The position numbers were made by a program, and so were the translations under genes. The notes under the pieces are model-generated. The model saw only the letters and a program-made list of their open reading frames with translations, was not told where the DNA came from and searched no databases. A DNA stretch of 64,000 bases from an uncultured Anaerolineae bacterium. Its GTDB lineage: Bacteria; Chloroflexota; Anaerolineae; Aggregatilineales; Phototrophicaceae. The stretch is from contig CALKJO010000005.1 in the NCBI GenBank assembly GCA_937995825.1, positions 124,001 through 188,000 on the forward strand, in the 5' to 3' direction. Below, one piece after another: positions 42,996-53,198 of the stretch; position 1 is the stretch's first letter; every line of letters starts with the position of its first letter.

Positions 42996-43607
42996 TCAGG
43001 GTTTACTCAGACGACGCACTCGCTCGGAAAGATCATCATCGGGCTTCGCTTGCGCTGGCGGCTGGGTCGGCGCGCTGACCTTTTCACGCGCCTGACGCAG
43101 CACATCCGCCATCGATACTGCCGCTGCCTCTACACCCGCTTCAGCGGCTGCGGCGGTCTTCTCGTGCGCCGTTGTCTGCATTTCAGCACGGCTGTCCGCT
43201 ATCACTGCGTCAAGTAAATTGACACGCTGGATCAAGTCCTGCGTGACCCATTGATGCGCCTTCAGGTCGGATCGCGCCATTTCAAGACGGCGCTCAGCAG
43301 ATTTGAGCTGCTCAACAGCATAGCGCGCGCCGCCTTCGTCGCCGCGCATGACCGCCTCATCCGCCTGACGGTTCCACTGCGTGATCTCCTGCTCAAGCGC
43401 GCGCACTTGGTCGCTCAGCCGTCCTTCATACTCGACCGCCTCATTCACCCGTTCGCGCAAGCGCGCCACTTCTTTGTCGATATCTTTTCCGAGGCGCTCT
43501 GGTGACCGGCGGCGGCGCTGTGGAGCCGCCGGGTTGATCGCTTCCGGAATTGCGTCGTTTAGTCCTGCCCGAATCAAGAGACTCAGTTTTTTGAAAAGGT
43601 CAGCCAT
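42996..43607 (-). CDS. PspA/IM30-family coiled-coil protein
   Basis: A 203-residue protein. The start MADLFKKLSLLIRAGLNDAI is the membrane-binding amphipathic helix of PspA/Vipp1/IM30 proteins, and the rest is a long coiled coil (VARLRERVNEAVEYEGRLSD, VEQLKSAERRLEMARSDLK). A basic patch PQRRRRSPERLGK replaces the usual linker after helix 0. These ESCRT-III-like proteins protect stressed membranes. The ATG at 43607 is chosen because GAGG lies 10 nt upstream and it gives the family N-terminus; a GTG at 43628 is possible. First gene of an operon with a clear promoter. Confidence 0.83.
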   Translation of the reverse strand: MADLFKKLSLLIRAGLNDAIPEAINPAAPQRRRRSPERLGKDIDKEVARLRERVNEAVEYEGRLSDQVRALEQEITQWNRQADEAVMRGDEGGARYAVEQLKSAERRLEMARSDLKAHQWVTQDLIQRVNLLDAVIADSRAEMQTTAHEKTAAAAEAGVEAAAVSMADVLRQAREKVSAPTQPPAQAKPDDDLSERVRRLSKP

Positions 43608-43643
43608 TGGTTGCGACCTCGATGGCACAAAAGAATAACGAAT

Positions 43644-43672
43644 ATTGTAAATTTATTACTACTACGACGCAA
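43644..43672 (-). promoter_or_regulatory. Sigma70-type promoter for the PspA-like operon
   Basis: On the minus strand TTGCGT (43672-43667) and TACAAT (43649-43644) are 17 nt apart, with an A/T-rich spacer. The ATG is about 37 nt downstream of the -10 box. It sits in the 76-bp gap after the glycan gene cluster. Confidence 0.72.
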
Positions 43673-43683
43673 TGGGACTTAAA

Positions 43684-45213
43684 TTAGCAGGATCGATCCC
43701 AGGCGATACGGTAGACTTTCATGTTACTGCCGCCTGACACAGGAGCGAGCGCGCCGCCTGTGTTGAAAATCAGACAGAGACGCGGATCGCTGAGGTCGTC
43801 GTTGGGAACCTGATCATCCAGCGCCATTAGGTAGGCTGCGCCGCGCTCCTCCATCAGCGCCCACACCGCATCACCATCGAACAAGATCGGGATGACCTCC
43901 GGCGTCACCAGACCGGCAATATCAAGGATCGGGCGGGGCGCGAAGTAGCCGAGCGCGCCGATGTCATGCACAGCCAGCAGATCGTCCGGCGCGAGATGAT
44001 CGCGCACCCAGCGCGCCGCCGTGACCATCTCCTGATCGATGATCGCCACATCCTGACGATACGCGGATAGACCCAGCGTGAACGCGAAGGTGACAAAGAG
44101 CGCCGCTGTCGATCCCGCCAGGGTGCGCGCCAGCACACGCCCGATCAATGAGCGCAGCGCGCGCTGGTACAGCCACGCTGAGCCGATCACGCCGGCGATA
44201 ATCCAGGTCGGGAGGGCTGGAATGATGTAGCGCCCGTGCTGAAAAGGCAGCGGCAGGCGCGCCGCATACAGCGCAATCAGGGCGAGCGTCCAGATCACGG
44301 GCAGGAGCCACAGCGCCGCCGTCCGGCGGCTGGTGAAGGCAATCACAGTGTAAACCAACAACCCCGGCAGCAGCAGGATTTGACCGCCCGCGAACAGCGG
44401 CTCGATCAGAAACTGCAGCCGCCAAGTGTAGTCCATTGCAAGCAGCGGCGCTGCCCAAGCCTGTTTGGCTGCCGCTGTGTTAGGCAGCAGTCCGCCAGTC
44501 ATACTGAGATTGAAGGCGAGATACGGGGCGAGCGTGATCAAAAAACCGACTCCGCCGGCAGCTCCCCACAGGATCACGCCGCGCCAGGTCAGATTGGGTC
44601 GGGCGATCAGCATCGCCGCGCCAATCAGCGCGACCAACAGCGCGCCTTCGGGACGCGCCAGCGTGAGCAGCCCCGCCAGCACACCAAACAGCGCACCGTC
44701 AATGATCACCAGCCCGAATAACGGACGCGCCGAGTCGATCCAGCGCCAAACATAGGCAGTGCAGCCCAGAATCAACAGGCAAAAGATCGCTGTTTCCATG
44801 CCCGATGCGCCTGACCAGATGAGATGCCATGCCAGCACGAGCGTCAGCCCGCTCAATGTGCCGATGCCTTTCATGCCAGGTATGAACATTGCGCCAGCTC
44901 TCATCCCCATCCAGCGCCCGATCACAGCCGTCCCACCGAGCGCAAGTGCGCCTATACCGTGCGTCCAAAGCGCAAATGGGACTCCGAGCGCATAGCCAAG
45001 CGCCAGCATGACAGTATACAGTGGCGATGTCGAAGCAGCGCTCGGCACATTGGGGACAAACGCCCACTGACCAGTCAGCGCAAGATTGCGCGCGTAGGTC
45101 TGGTGAATCCAGCTGTCATCGAGCGGAAAGCCGCCGCCCGCCGATACAGTATAAAGCGCCACCAACGCCAGCGCTGCCAGCAGCAAGATCAGGTCAATCC
45201 AACGCAATCGCAT
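43684..45213 (-). CDS. GT-C-type membrane glycosyltransferase, putative
   Basis: A protein of about 509 residues with about ten transmembrane helices. An acidic motif LDDSWIHQTYARNLA occurs in the first extracytoplasmic loop, as in GT-C (GT39-like) transferases that use polyprenyl-phosphate sugars, and the C-terminal soluble part (IDQEMVTAARWVRDH, DLLAVHDIGALGYF) fits the usual periplasmic domain. The start at 45213 has GGAGG 11 nt upstream; an in-frame ATG at 45231 would add six residues. It overlaps the previous gene. Last gene of the nine-gene glycan cluster. Confidence 0.75.
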   Translation of the reverse strand: MRLRWIDLILLLAALALVALYTVSAGGGFPLDDSWIHQTYARNLALTGQWAFVPNVPSAASTSPLYTVMLALGYALGVPFALWTHGIGALALGGTAVIGRWMGMRAGAMFIPGMKGIGTLSGLTLVLAWHLIWSGASGMETAIFCLLILGCTAYVWRWIDSARPLFGLVIIDGALFGVLAGLLTLARPEGALLVALIGAAMLIARPNLTWRGVILWGAAGGVGFLITLAPYLAFNLSMTGGLLPNTAAAKQAWAAPLLAMDYTWRLQFLIEPLFAGGQILLLPGLLVYTVIAFTSRRTAALWLLPVIWTLALIALYAARLPLPFQHGRYIIPALPTWIIAGVIGSAWLYQRALRSLIGRVLARTLAGSTAALFVTFAFTLGLSAYRQDVAIIDQEMVTAARWVRDHLAPDDLLAVHDIGALGYFAPRPILDIAGLVTPEVIPILFDGDAVWALMEERGAAYLMALDDQVPNDDLSDPRLCLIFNTGGALAPVSGGSNMKVYRIAWDRSC

Positions 45214-46720
45214 AGACTCGCGCGCCTCCATCGAATGGGATTGGGATAAGGTAGTCCGGAGTCGTGTCGAAAAGCGCCATGAGCGGCACAGGCACGGCTT
45301 CAGGCGACTCCAGAATCAGATAATCGATCTGGTAGCGCGCCGCAATTCCAGGGATCGCATCCGGCGCGCTGTTTGGCAGGACAACCCCACCTCTACCTGT
45401 ATGATAATACAAACCGGCTGGATCGTTGATCATGACTCGCGCATTGGTCGGGAGAAGCGCATCGAGCGCCGTGTAAAACGTGGGAGTCGGCGCATCATCA
45501 GGGACACGCCCCGCCGTGCCGAAGGTTAAACTTAACATCAGCGCCAGACCGACCAGCGCGGTCGAAAAGACTCGTTTCGCAGTCTGCGGACGCCAGCGCC
45601 GCCGCTTCGCCAGCCAATCGACCGCATCATCCACTCCCAGCATGCCGAGCGCTGCCCACCAGGGGACGAGCGCCGCCGCCGAATGGAACAAGCCGCCGCG
45701 ATAGCCGGGAAACGGAAAGACAAGCGTCATGGCAGCGTGCAGACCGAGCGCGTAAAGCCCGAATGGGCGCAGAAATGGGTCGCGCCGCCGCTTCCAGAGC
45801 GCGATCAGCATCAGCGGCGTCATGGCGATCATGCCCTCGACCGCGACGAACGTCGCCAGATTGCTGACGAACGCCTCCCAGCGCGTCGCTGCAAAAGTCG
45901 CCAGCCCGTCAGCGAAGAAGTCGGCAGGCGATGCCGTTGGCGGGAAACTGAACAACTGGTTGTATTCGCGAATCCAGATCGTCATCGTCCCGCCGAGCGG
46001 GAGCGGCGACCCGATTTCCGCCAGATTGCGCACAAACCAGGGCGTCATGACGATCAGATAGCCGAGGATCAGCAAGGCTATTAAACGAACGGGGCGGCGG
46101 CTGATCAGCCAGACGAATCCCGCCGTCAGCAGCAGCAGCACCCCGTCCGCCCGCGTCAGATGCCCCAATCCGGCGAACATACCCGCCGACAGCGCGATCC
46201 ACCAGCGCGAGTCACCCGCCGTCACCCGCCCCGCCAGCAGCAAACAGAGCGCGCCGACCAGCGCAAACGGCGTAAATGTGTCCATCGCGCCCCAGAAGCG
46301 CACAAAGTAGCCGCTGAAGAGCGCAATCAGTCCGGCAGCCCAGGCATGGCGCGCCGATTTTCCGAGCTGGGAACCGAGCGCAAAGCCGATGCCCGCTGTC
46401 CCCGCCAGCATCGGGATGAACAAAAACTGTGCGGATGCGTGGCTGCCGGGCGCGCCGGAAAGCGCCATGCCAAGCGCGGCGATCAGCGAGGTCAGCGGCA
46501 TCCAATACAAATGCGAGGGGTAAAGCACGCCGATTTCCGGCGCGCCGATGTATGTCCAAAGATATGTGTCGGTCAATCCATCGCCAGAAGCCAGCCGCAC
46601 AGCCGCGTTGAAATGGTAGTAGGCATCGGGGTAATTGGGCGCACCGACCAGACGCACGATGATCGCCGCGCCGATCAAGGCAACAACAGCGAAAGCGATG
46701 GTGTGACGAACGCGGTTCAT
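45194..46720 (-). CDS. GT-C-type membrane glycosyltransferase, putative
   Basis: A 508-residue polytopic protein with the loop motif PDAYYHFNAAVRLASGDGL, reminiscent of oligosaccharyltransferase-like or PMT-type GT-C enzymes, and about ten helices. The C-terminus is a small extracytoplasmic domain (ALLPTNARVMINDPAGLYY). The ATG at 46720 overlaps the upstream stop in an ATGA and gives a membrane-type start (MNRVRHTIAF); a longer frame from 46975 lies in the previous gene. The sugar donor and acceptor are unknown. Confidence 0.75.
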   Translation of the reverse strand: MNRVRHTIAFAVVALIGAAIIVRLVGAPNYPDAYYHFNAAVRLASGDGLTDTYLWTYIGAPEIGVLYPSHLYWMPLTSLIAALGMALSGAPGSHASAQFLFIPMLAGTAGIGFALGSQLGKSARHAWAAGLIALFSGYFVRFWGAMDTFTPFALVGALCLLLAGRVTAGDSRWWIALSAGMFAGLGHLTRADGVLLLLTAGFVWLISRRPVRLIALLILGYLIVMTPWFVRNLAEIGSPLPLGGTMTIWIREYNQLFSFPPTASPADFFADGLATFAATRWEAFVSNLATFVAVEGMIAMTPLMLIALWKRRRDPFLRPFGLYALGLHAAMTLVFPFPGYRGGLFHSAAALVPWWAALGMLGVDDAVDWLAKRRRWRPQTAKRVFSTALVGLALMLSLTFGTAGRVPDDAPTPTFYTALDALLPTNARVMINDPAGLYYHTGRGGVVLPNSAPDAIPGIAARYQIDYLILESPEAVPVPLMALFDTTPDYLIPIPFDGGARVYAIALD

Positions 46721-47964
46721 GAGTCTGATAAGACAGAGCGGCGCAGCATCCCGAACAGCGCGCCACAGATGGCGAGCAGGATCAACGTGCGCGCCACGAC
46801 CAGCACGATGAAGGGTGTGAGGAGCGCGCCCGCCATCACACCGCCGGTATCGCCCGTGCGCAGCCACAGAAACGGATACTCGACAAAAACGACCAGCGAC
46901 AGCATCAGCACCATCAGCACGCCCGTCCGTGTGGGAAAGCAGAGCAGCACTAGCGGGACGATCTGCGCCAGCCACTGCGGACTCCAGCCCTGCGCTTGCA
47001 GAAAAAAGATCAGCAGCGCAATCGTCACAAAAGCGACCATGCCCTTGCTGTCACGGCGGCGCGTTTGGGTGAAGACGAACAATCCGAGCAGCGCCGCCGC
47101 CCCCAAGCGCACAAGCCCAGCTACAACCGACGGATTGCCCGTCAGTATGTAAGCGTTGGCAACATCGAGTCGTTCAAATGCCGACCCGAAATTGCCCGTG
47201 CGGTAGTTGCCGTCGATCAGCGCCCAGACCGTCTGATACGACGCTTTGTTGAACTGCGCAGTCAGCGAGGCAGCGGTGTTCTCCGGGTATTGAATGAACA
47301 GCGCGAGGTAGACCAGCCCAAACACCGCGCCCGCGGTGATCGTCGCGCTGAGCGCGCGCGCTGGCGGTCGATAGCGCCAGACCGCGCCGAGGATCAGCGC
47401 CGGCGTGAATTTGACCAGCGCGCCAACGCCGATCCAGAGCGCAGACGCAGTATCTTTCCCTCGCACCAGCGCGTTCACGCCCAGCAGCAGAAAAAACGCC
47501 ACCAGCGGTTCGAAATTCCACCAGATGAATACCAGCGGCGCGAATGTCACGGCGTAAATCCATGCCAGCGCCATGCCGGTCTGCGCGCCATGCAGCCGAT
47601 CCCCGATTGAGCGAACCAGCGCCAGATTGCCGACTTCAAAGGTGAGCATGATCATGCCTAAAAACATCGCGAAGGCGGTGAAGTTCGCGCCCGTCAGCAG
47701 GAAAACAAACGTAGTCAGCGCATGCGGGATGGGCGGAAATTCGCTCCACCAGTCCCGAAACGGGAGCAGTCCTTCGCGGACGAACGAACTGAGCTGGAAA
47801 TAATAGAAATAGTCCCCGCCGGCGGTCACCCCGCGCTCAGTTCCCCCGACGACCAGCGGCATCTGGACGAGCATCAGCATCAGACGGAAAAACACAAACA
47901 GCAGCAGCAGCAGGCGAAAGTCGCCCAGCAGACCGCCGAGACCGGTTTCTGCGCGCTTGGTCAT
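46717..47964 (-). CDS. GT87/mannosyltransferase-like membrane protein
   Basis: A 415-residue polytopic protein. GGDYFYYFQLSSFVREGLLPF followed by WSEFPPIPHALTTF resembles the first loop of DUF2029/GT87 polyprenyl-phosphate mannosyltransferases. The helices AALLGLFVFTQTRRRD and GMVAFVTIALLIFFLQAQGWSPQW fit the family layout. ATGA overlaps on both sides show translational coupling within the cluster. Confidence 0.75.
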   Translation of the reverse strand: MTKRAETGLGGLLGDFRLLLLLFVFFRLMLMLVQMPLVVGGTERGVTAGGDYFYYFQLSSFVREGLLPFRDWWSEFPPIPHALTTFVFLLTGANFTAFAMFLGMIMLTFEVGNLALVRSIGDRLHGAQTGMALAWIYAVTFAPLVFIWWNFEPLVAFFLLLGVNALVRGKDTASALWIGVGALVKFTPALILGAVWRYRPPARALSATITAGAVFGLVYLALFIQYPENTAASLTAQFNKASYQTVWALIDGNYRTGNFGSAFERLDVANAYILTGNPSVVAGLVRLGAAALLGLFVFTQTRRRDSKGMVAFVTIALLIFFLQAQGWSPQWLAQIVPLVLLCFPTRTGVLMVLMLSLVVFVEYPFLWLRTGDTGGVMAGALLTPFIVLVVARTLILLAICGALFGMLRRSVLSDS

Positions 47965-49412
47965 GCCACCTCTCGCACATAGATCGAGGCGAGTGGATCA
48001 TCATAAACAAGCCTCCAGGCGGGATCGTCCAGCAGGCGCAGGGCGAGACCGCTGCCCGTCTCAACAAGGATGAGGTTGATACTATATTCTGTCAGCGCAT
48101 CCTCCCATCCCGGACTGCCGAGGGCAGTTTGCAGATAGCGGGTGAGCAGCGCATCGCCATAGAGATCAGTGCGCCCATCGACAAAAACAGGATAATCGGG
48201 CAGCGCGTAAAGCAGGTAGCCGCCCCAGTTATAGCTGTTGAACATCGGAGCGGCGGGGCGCTCGCGCTGAATGAACTCGACTGCCTCAACTGGAAGGATG
48301 CGGCGCAGTTCAGGATCGACGATCTGCTCGTCCAGCACCAGCAGCGTCTTTGCCCCCGCGCCGAGAATTGCAAGAACGACGATCACGGCATTGACCCGCC
48401 TCATCAGCGGCGATGGACGGCGCACGGTCTTCAAAATCCAGCCGCGTTCGCGCAGCGCCGCGTCCACATGATATGCAAACACCGGCACGGCGATCACGCT
48501 GAAGACCGCGATATTGCGCCCGGCGGTCAGGGCGAGAAAGCCCGTGCCGCTTAGCAGCACAAAATCCGACCATGCCAGCGGTTTCTTACTCGCGCCGACC
48601 GCGCCCAGCGTCCCGAACAGCAGGATGATGAAGCCCCAAGTCTGGCGCTCTTGGAAATTCGGCGAGTTCCACTCCTGGATGAAGCTGCGGAGCGCGCCGA
48701 TGCCGATGGTCTGAAACGGCACAAGCAGCATGTTTAATCCATAGGGGTTGATCGCCAGCGCGCCAACCGACAGCACGGCAATCGCAATCAGCTTACCGAG
48801 TCTGCGCCAGCCCAATGTGTCTGCAGAACGAGGATTGAGCAGATTTTGCATCCCCTCCCCGACGATGAATCCGCCGAGGATGATGAATCCGATGGAAAAA
48901 CCAGCGTGGAGATTGCCCCAAAGCGCCATCAGCGGCACGAACAGCCAGACTCGGTCAGTCCGTCTGACTTTGTATAAATAAAGAAGATAAAGGACGATGG
49001 TGCTGAGAAAAAACGAGATCATCTGAGGACGCGGCGACCAGAAAACCGCCGCCGCCGTTGCGCCGATAACGATGATAAACGCGCGCACGTAGACGCTGCC
49101 AGCGCTCATCCGAAACAAAACATACATGCCCGCCGTCGCCAGCCATGCCATATAAACGGTCAGTCCGAGATAGCCGCTGACGCGCCAGAATGCCAGCAGG
49201 ATGATCTGCGCGCCCCAACTGTGGTTGATCCAGGGTTCGCCCTGCATCGTGTGGGAGAAGGGATCGGTATAGATGAAGCCTCGCGTCAGGATATGTTCCC
49301 CGCTGCGCAGATGCCACCACATATCGGTATCGACGGGGATGCGCGCCGCCAGCGCGAAGACCAGCGCAAAAAGCAGGACTGCCGCCGTGCGTTCAATCGT
49401 CAGCCCGCGCAT
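47961..49412 (-). CDS. Polytopic membrane protein, GT-C-like
   Basis: A 483-residue protein with about ten to twelve helices and the loop motif DTDMWWHLRSGEHILTRGF followed by DPFSHTMQGEPWINHSWGAQ, found in a family of bacterial membrane proteins associated with polysaccharide clusters. A soluble C-terminal part (AAPMFNSYNWGGYLLYALPD, VFVDGRTDLYG) resembles GT-C periplasmic domains. It begins in the stop codon of the sugar transferase gene (1-nt overlap). The enzymatic role is not proven. Confidence 0.72.
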   Translation of the reverse strand: MRGLTIERTAAVLLFALVFALAARIPVDTDMWWHLRSGEHILTRGFIYTDPFSHTMQGEPWINHSWGAQIILLAFWRVSGYLGLTVYMAWLATAGMYVLFRMSAGSVYVRAFIIVIGATAAAVFWSPRPQMISFFLSTIVLYLLYLYKVRRTDRVWLFVPLMALWGNLHAGFSIGFIILGGFIVGEGMQNLLNPRSADTLGWRRLGKLIAIAVLSVGALAINPYGLNMLLVPFQTIGIGALRSFIQEWNSPNFQERQTWGFIILLFGTLGAVGASKKPLAWSDFVLLSGTGFLALTAGRNIAVFSVIAVPVFAYHVDAALRERGWILKTVRRPSPLMRRVNAVIVVLAILGAGAKTLLVLDEQIVDPELRRILPVEAVEFIQRERPAAPMFNSYNWGGYLLYALPDYPVFVDGRTDLYGDALLTRYLQTALGSPGWEDALTEYSINLILVETGSGLALRLLDDPAWRLVYDDPLASIYVREVA

Positions 49413-50839
49413 CAGACCCCGCTCATGCTCAGCACTTTGCCGACCGTGCGGATCAGGATGTTCATGTCCAGCAGCAGCGAGCGATGGCGAATGTAGTAGA
49501 GGTCGTATTGCAGCTTGATCATGGCGTCCTCATCGGTCGAGCCATAGCTGTACTGCACCTGCGCCCACCCAGTCAGACCGGGACGGACGATCATTCGGGT
49601 GCGGTAAAAAGGGATTTTCTCCGTCAGCCGCGCGACATGCTCCGGTCGTTCGGGGCGCGGTCCGACAAAGCTCATATCACCGCGCAGCACGTTGATCAAC
49701 TGCGGCAGCTCATCCAGGCGCGTTTTACGCATGAAGCGACCGAAGCGCGTCACGCGCGGATCGCCGGCATGACTGAAGACGGCGCCAGTCTCCGCCTCCG
49801 CATTCTGCACCATTGAACGAAATTTGATCAATTTGAAGCGCCTCCCACCGCGCCCCATGCGCTCCTGCGTGTAGAAAATGCCGCCGCGCGAGTCCAGTCG
49901 GATGAGCAGCGCGATGAAAGGCAGCAGCGCCATGAATGGAACCAATCCCATTAGCGCCAGCGTAACATCGATTAGGCGTTTTAGGAATGGATAGGGGTTA
50001 ATGACCCCATCATGGGTGCTGACCGGCAGAAAAACCACCGCCCAGTTGTTATCGACATGCTCAACTGGGACGCGCCCGGTCAGGCGCTCGTAGAGAATCG
50101 GCATCGGGACAATCGAGATGCCCTGCTCATACGCATCCATGACACCTGGAAACACGTCACCCGGCAGATGATCGGTGGTCGTGATGATCAGCTCGCTGAT
50201 CCGATCCCGCCGGACAAAATTCATCAGGTCTGCGCCTGTCCCCAGAACTGGCACGCCTTTGAACAACATCCCCACCTTATCCGCTGAACTGATAATGCCG
50301 CGAATCTCATATTCGCCATCGGCGTAGCTGCGCATGGCTTCGATGATTGCCTGCGCGCCCCAGTCGGTTCCGATGATCAGGGCGCGGCGCGGCTCGCTTG
50401 TCCAGCCGAGCAGAAATGGACGCGACAGCCGCCATGCGCCGATCAGGATCAGCGATGCGACTCCGTAGTAAATGATGAACAGGCGCGGCAGCGTGCCAGG
50501 CGGCGATACGAAAAATACCAGGATATACACCACCCAGGTCTGCGCCGTGATCAACAGCAGACGGCGCACTGTCCGCCCGCGCTGCGCAGCAATACGCAGC
50601 TCATAGAAATCGTTGGCGCTCGCCAGCAGCAGCCAGAGCGCCGCCAGCGCAAAGAACCACGCGCCCTGAGAAAGCACAAACTCAAGTGTGAAACCGCGCT
50701 GCGCATCGACCACCGACCAGATATACAGGGCGATCAGAACGGAGAGAACAACAGCAGCGATATCCCCCAACGCAAGCAGCGCGCGGCGTTCGGAAATCTG
50801 AAGCTGAAGCCGTCGTTTTGGTATCGGTGAGAAGAACAT
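49412..50839 (-). CDS. Polyprenyl-phosphate sugar phosphotransferase (WcaJ/WbaP-like)
   Basis: A 475-residue protein: four N-terminal helices, a CoA-binding-like central domain ([17 protein letters not shown]) and a C-terminal bacterial sugar-transferase domain ([63 protein letters not shown]). Such enzymes load the first sugar-1-phosphate on undecaprenyl phosphate and begin polysaccharide or glycoprotein glycan synthesis. It is the most securely identified gene of the cluster and gives it its meaning. It follows the YfhO-like gene by 22 nt. Confidence 0.93.
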   Translation of the reverse strand: MFFSPIPKRRLQLQISERRALLALGDIAAVVLSVLIALYIWSVVDAQRGFTLEFVLSQGAWFFALAALWLLLASANDFYELRIAAQRGRTVRRLLLITAQTWVVYILVFFVSPPGTLPRLFIIYYGVASLILIGAWRLSRPFLLGWTSEPRRALIIGTDWGAQAIIEAMRSYADGEYEIRGIISSADKVGMLFKGVPVLGTGADLMNFVRRDRISELIITTTDHLPGDVFPGVMDAYEQGISIVPMPILYERLTGRVPVEHVDNNWAVVFLPVSTHDGVINPYPFLKRLIDVTLALMGLVPFMALLPFIALLIRLDSRGGIFYTQERMGRGGRRFKLIKFRSMVQNAEAETGAVFSHAGDPRVTRFGRFMRKTRLDELPQLINVLRGDMSFVGPRPERPEHVARLTEKIPFYRTRMIVRPGLTGWAQVQYSYGSTDEDAMIKLQYDLYYIRHRSLLLDMNILIRTVGKVLSMSGV

Positions 50840-50861
50840 CAGCCGCCCTCAAGCCTTTACG

Positions 50862-53156
50862 TCAATAGCGCCCAATGGCGGGCTTGATGCGAAATATGAT
50901 CAGGATGCCTAAAAGTGACACGGCACTGACGAACGCGCCCGCTAGCGTCCACCAGGGTCTGTAGGCAAACTCGACCGTGTGGACGCCGGCTGGAACCTGC
51001 ACAGCGCGAAACGCGAGGTTAGCGCGATAAATGTACGCCGGCTGGCTGTCCACCATCGCCGTCCAGCCAGGGTAATCGCTGTCCGCCACGATCAACCAGG
51101 CATCGCGATTGGCTTCCAGTTCGATCACAAGCCGACTCGCGCTGTCCGTCAACCGCCGTATCTCACCCACCCTGCCTTCGCTCGGCTGAGGACAGCCGCC
51201 GTCACCGAGAGCGTGCGCGGTCATATCCGGATTCCAGACGGGGTCGGTAAGCGCGGCGATCAACGCTGACTCATCGACGTGCCAGCAGATCGCATCGACC
51301 AGCCAAGCACGCGGCGCTGCCATCAGCTCGCCCAGGTCGAAGGCGCGGTCAACGCTTGCTGCACGCAGCAGTTTGCGCGGGTTCTCACTCGTCTCGATCA
51401 GGTTTACATAGGTGAGATACGGCGCGGGCAGGAGCGGATCGAAATTATTGAGCAGATACGTCCGGTCAAGCAAATTGAGGTTAGGCAAGCCGCTCTGCCG
51501 CACCGCCGCCCAACCATCAGCGGCGATCCGGTAGTCATCAAAACGAAAGAGCAGGTCAAATTTGATCTCGCGTTCGCGGGCTTCCGACCAGTACCCGCGT
51601 CCCGCGTCCGCGTTAATATCCGTCAGCGGCTCATAAAATGCTGAGGGAACTGTTGGGTTCAGCCCCCACGCCGCAGCGGCCAGATCAGAGGCGACAACCA
51701 GCAGCACCAGCGCTGACCAGCGCGGTCGGCGCGGCGAATCCGCCTCTGGCTGCGCAATGATCAGCGCGCAGAGCAGCGCGACTACGATGAACATCACGAT
51801 CAGCGCCTGAGTCAGAGTCGGCAGAGTTGGCGCGCGGTCTTGCACAAAAAACGATGTTACAACGAGAACTGCTCCCGCCCCCGCCGACGCCGCCAGTCCC
51901 AACCGCGCTCTGCGGAGGGCTTTGAACGAACGCTCCCACAGCGACGCGCCGATCCCCGCTAAGATACACAACCCTGTGACCGTCCACAGATGCCAGCGAA
52001 CGGGAGCCTGAAACATATCGAAAGTGGGGATATAGTCATATAAGAACGGAAAGATCGGCGTATAGCGCCCCAAAGCGAACACGAATCCGATCAAGACGAC
52101 TCCGAGCGCCAGTGGAACGTAGCGCAGAAAAACGGGGCGCTGTTCGTGCTGGCGGCGGCGCAGCGCGGTGAGGACTGCTGACAGCGCCAAGAATAAAGGG
52201 ATGATCCCAACATAGACCGCGTCCTCGAAATACGCGCCTTCCGTGTAATACGACCCATCCGCGGGCGTGCCGAAGATGTTCGGGGCGATCAAGTTGAGGG
52301 CGCGCGCTGGCGCATAGCTGTAATTCAGGGCAAATGACGACTCAACGCCATCTGCGCGTCCTGACTGCATTAGCAGTTCGGCGGTGGGCAGAAGCTGCGC
52401 GGATGCCGCCCCAATACCAATCAGGACGCAGCCCGCAGTCGCCAGCAGCGGCGCGGAGCGCCGCCAGATCGTGTCGCGGTAACCGATCAGGCGCAGTCCG
52501 CTGGTGTCCAGCGGCGGAATGCGCGCCGCCGTCCAAACGGCGAAAAGCCCTGCCAGCAGCAGCGTGTACCATGCGGTCTGCGCGTGACCTGCCAGCAGCA
52601 GCAGCGCGACGAAAAGCGCAGTCCACCCCCCATCACGGACGCGGCGCACTGTCAGCAGACCATACAATGCCCACAGCAGCCATGGAAGCCACGCCGCCGC
52701 GCTGATGATCGGGAACGTGTGCAGTCGGGCGAACAGATACGCGCTCATGCCGAAGGCGATGCCAGCTGTGCCAGCGCCGAGCGGCCTAAGACCGATGCGA
52801 ACGCCGAGCCGCCACATGCCCCATCCCGCCAGCACAAGATGAACTACGGCAGCTGCGCTCATGATCAGCGCCAGCGCCGCGGCGGAAACTGGTATCAAAC
52901 CGACCCAATTTAACGGGTAGAAAAAAGCCGATTGATAATTCGCCAGCAGCGGCGCGCCCGCGCCGTTGTATGGATTCCAGAACGGCAGCGTCAGATCACG
53001 AATCAGCTCAAAGCCGTAGAGACGCCAGGGGAAGAATTGCAGCGCCGGCAGTCCCCAGAACAGCGACTCGCCCAGAAACAGCCGATGCATAACCACTGCG
53101 ACTGCTCCCGCCAGAATAAAGATCGGCAGGCGGGTGTGACGTTCCACTTGTGACAC
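50862..53156 (-). CDS. YfhO-like membrane protein
   Basis: A protein of about 764 residues with 12 or more helices. The motif NPYNGAGAPLLANYQSAFFY in the first loop and the C-terminal domain ending WLIVADSDYPGWTAMVDSQPA, VQVPAGVHTVEFAYRPWW are typical of the YfhO family, implicated in glycosylation of lipoteichoic acid and other surface polymers. The start is taken as the GTG at 53156, which has GGAG 5 nt upstream; a TTG at 53180 without a ribosome-binding site is the alternative. It lies in the middle of the glycan cluster. Confidence 0.85.
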   Translation of the reverse strand: MSQVERHTRLPIFILAGAVAVVMHRLFLGESLFWGLPALQFFPWRLYGFELIRDLTLPFWNPYNGAGAPLLANYQSAFFYPLNWVGLIPVSAAALALIMSAAAVVHLVLAGWGMWRLGVRIGLRPLGAGTAGIAFGMSAYLFARLHTFPIISAAAWLPWLLWALYGLLTVRRVRDGGWTALFVALLLLAGHAQTAWYTLLLAGLFAVWTAARIPPLDTSGLRLIGYRDTIWRRSAPLLATAGCVLIGIGAASAQLLPTAELLMQSGRADGVESSFALNYSYAPARALNLIAPNIFGTPADGSYYTEGAYFEDAVYVGIIPLFLALSAVLTALRRRQHEQRPVFLRYVPLALGVVLIGFVFALGRYTPIFPFLYDYIPTFDMFQAPVRWHLWTVTGLCILAGIGASLWERSFKALRRARLGLAASAGAGAVLVVTSFFVQDRAPTLPTLTQALIVMFIVVALLCALIIAQPEADSPRRPRWSALVLLVVASDLAAAAWGLNPTVPSAFYEPLTDINADAGRGYWSEAREREIKFDLLFRFDDYRIAADGWAAVRQSGLPNLNLLDRTYLLNNFDPLLPAPYLTYVNLIETSENPRKLLRAASVDRAFDLGELMAAPRAWLVDAICWHVDESALIAALTDPVWNPDMTAHALGDGGCPQPSEGRVGEIRRLTDSASRLVIELEANRDAWLIVADSDYPGWTAMVDSQPAYIYRANLAFRAVQVPAGVHTVEFAYRPWWTLAGAFVSAVSLLGILIIFRIKPAIGRY

Positions 53157-53198
53157 GCGCGCTCCAAATCTGTTTGACAATGCCGCAAAGTATATCCG

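Noticed and set aside
46721..46975. N-terminal extension of the GT-C gene starting near 46975
   Set aside because: The extra 85 codons lie inside the previous gene in another frame and are Arg/Ala-rich; the ATG at 46720 overlaps the upstream stop in an ATGA.
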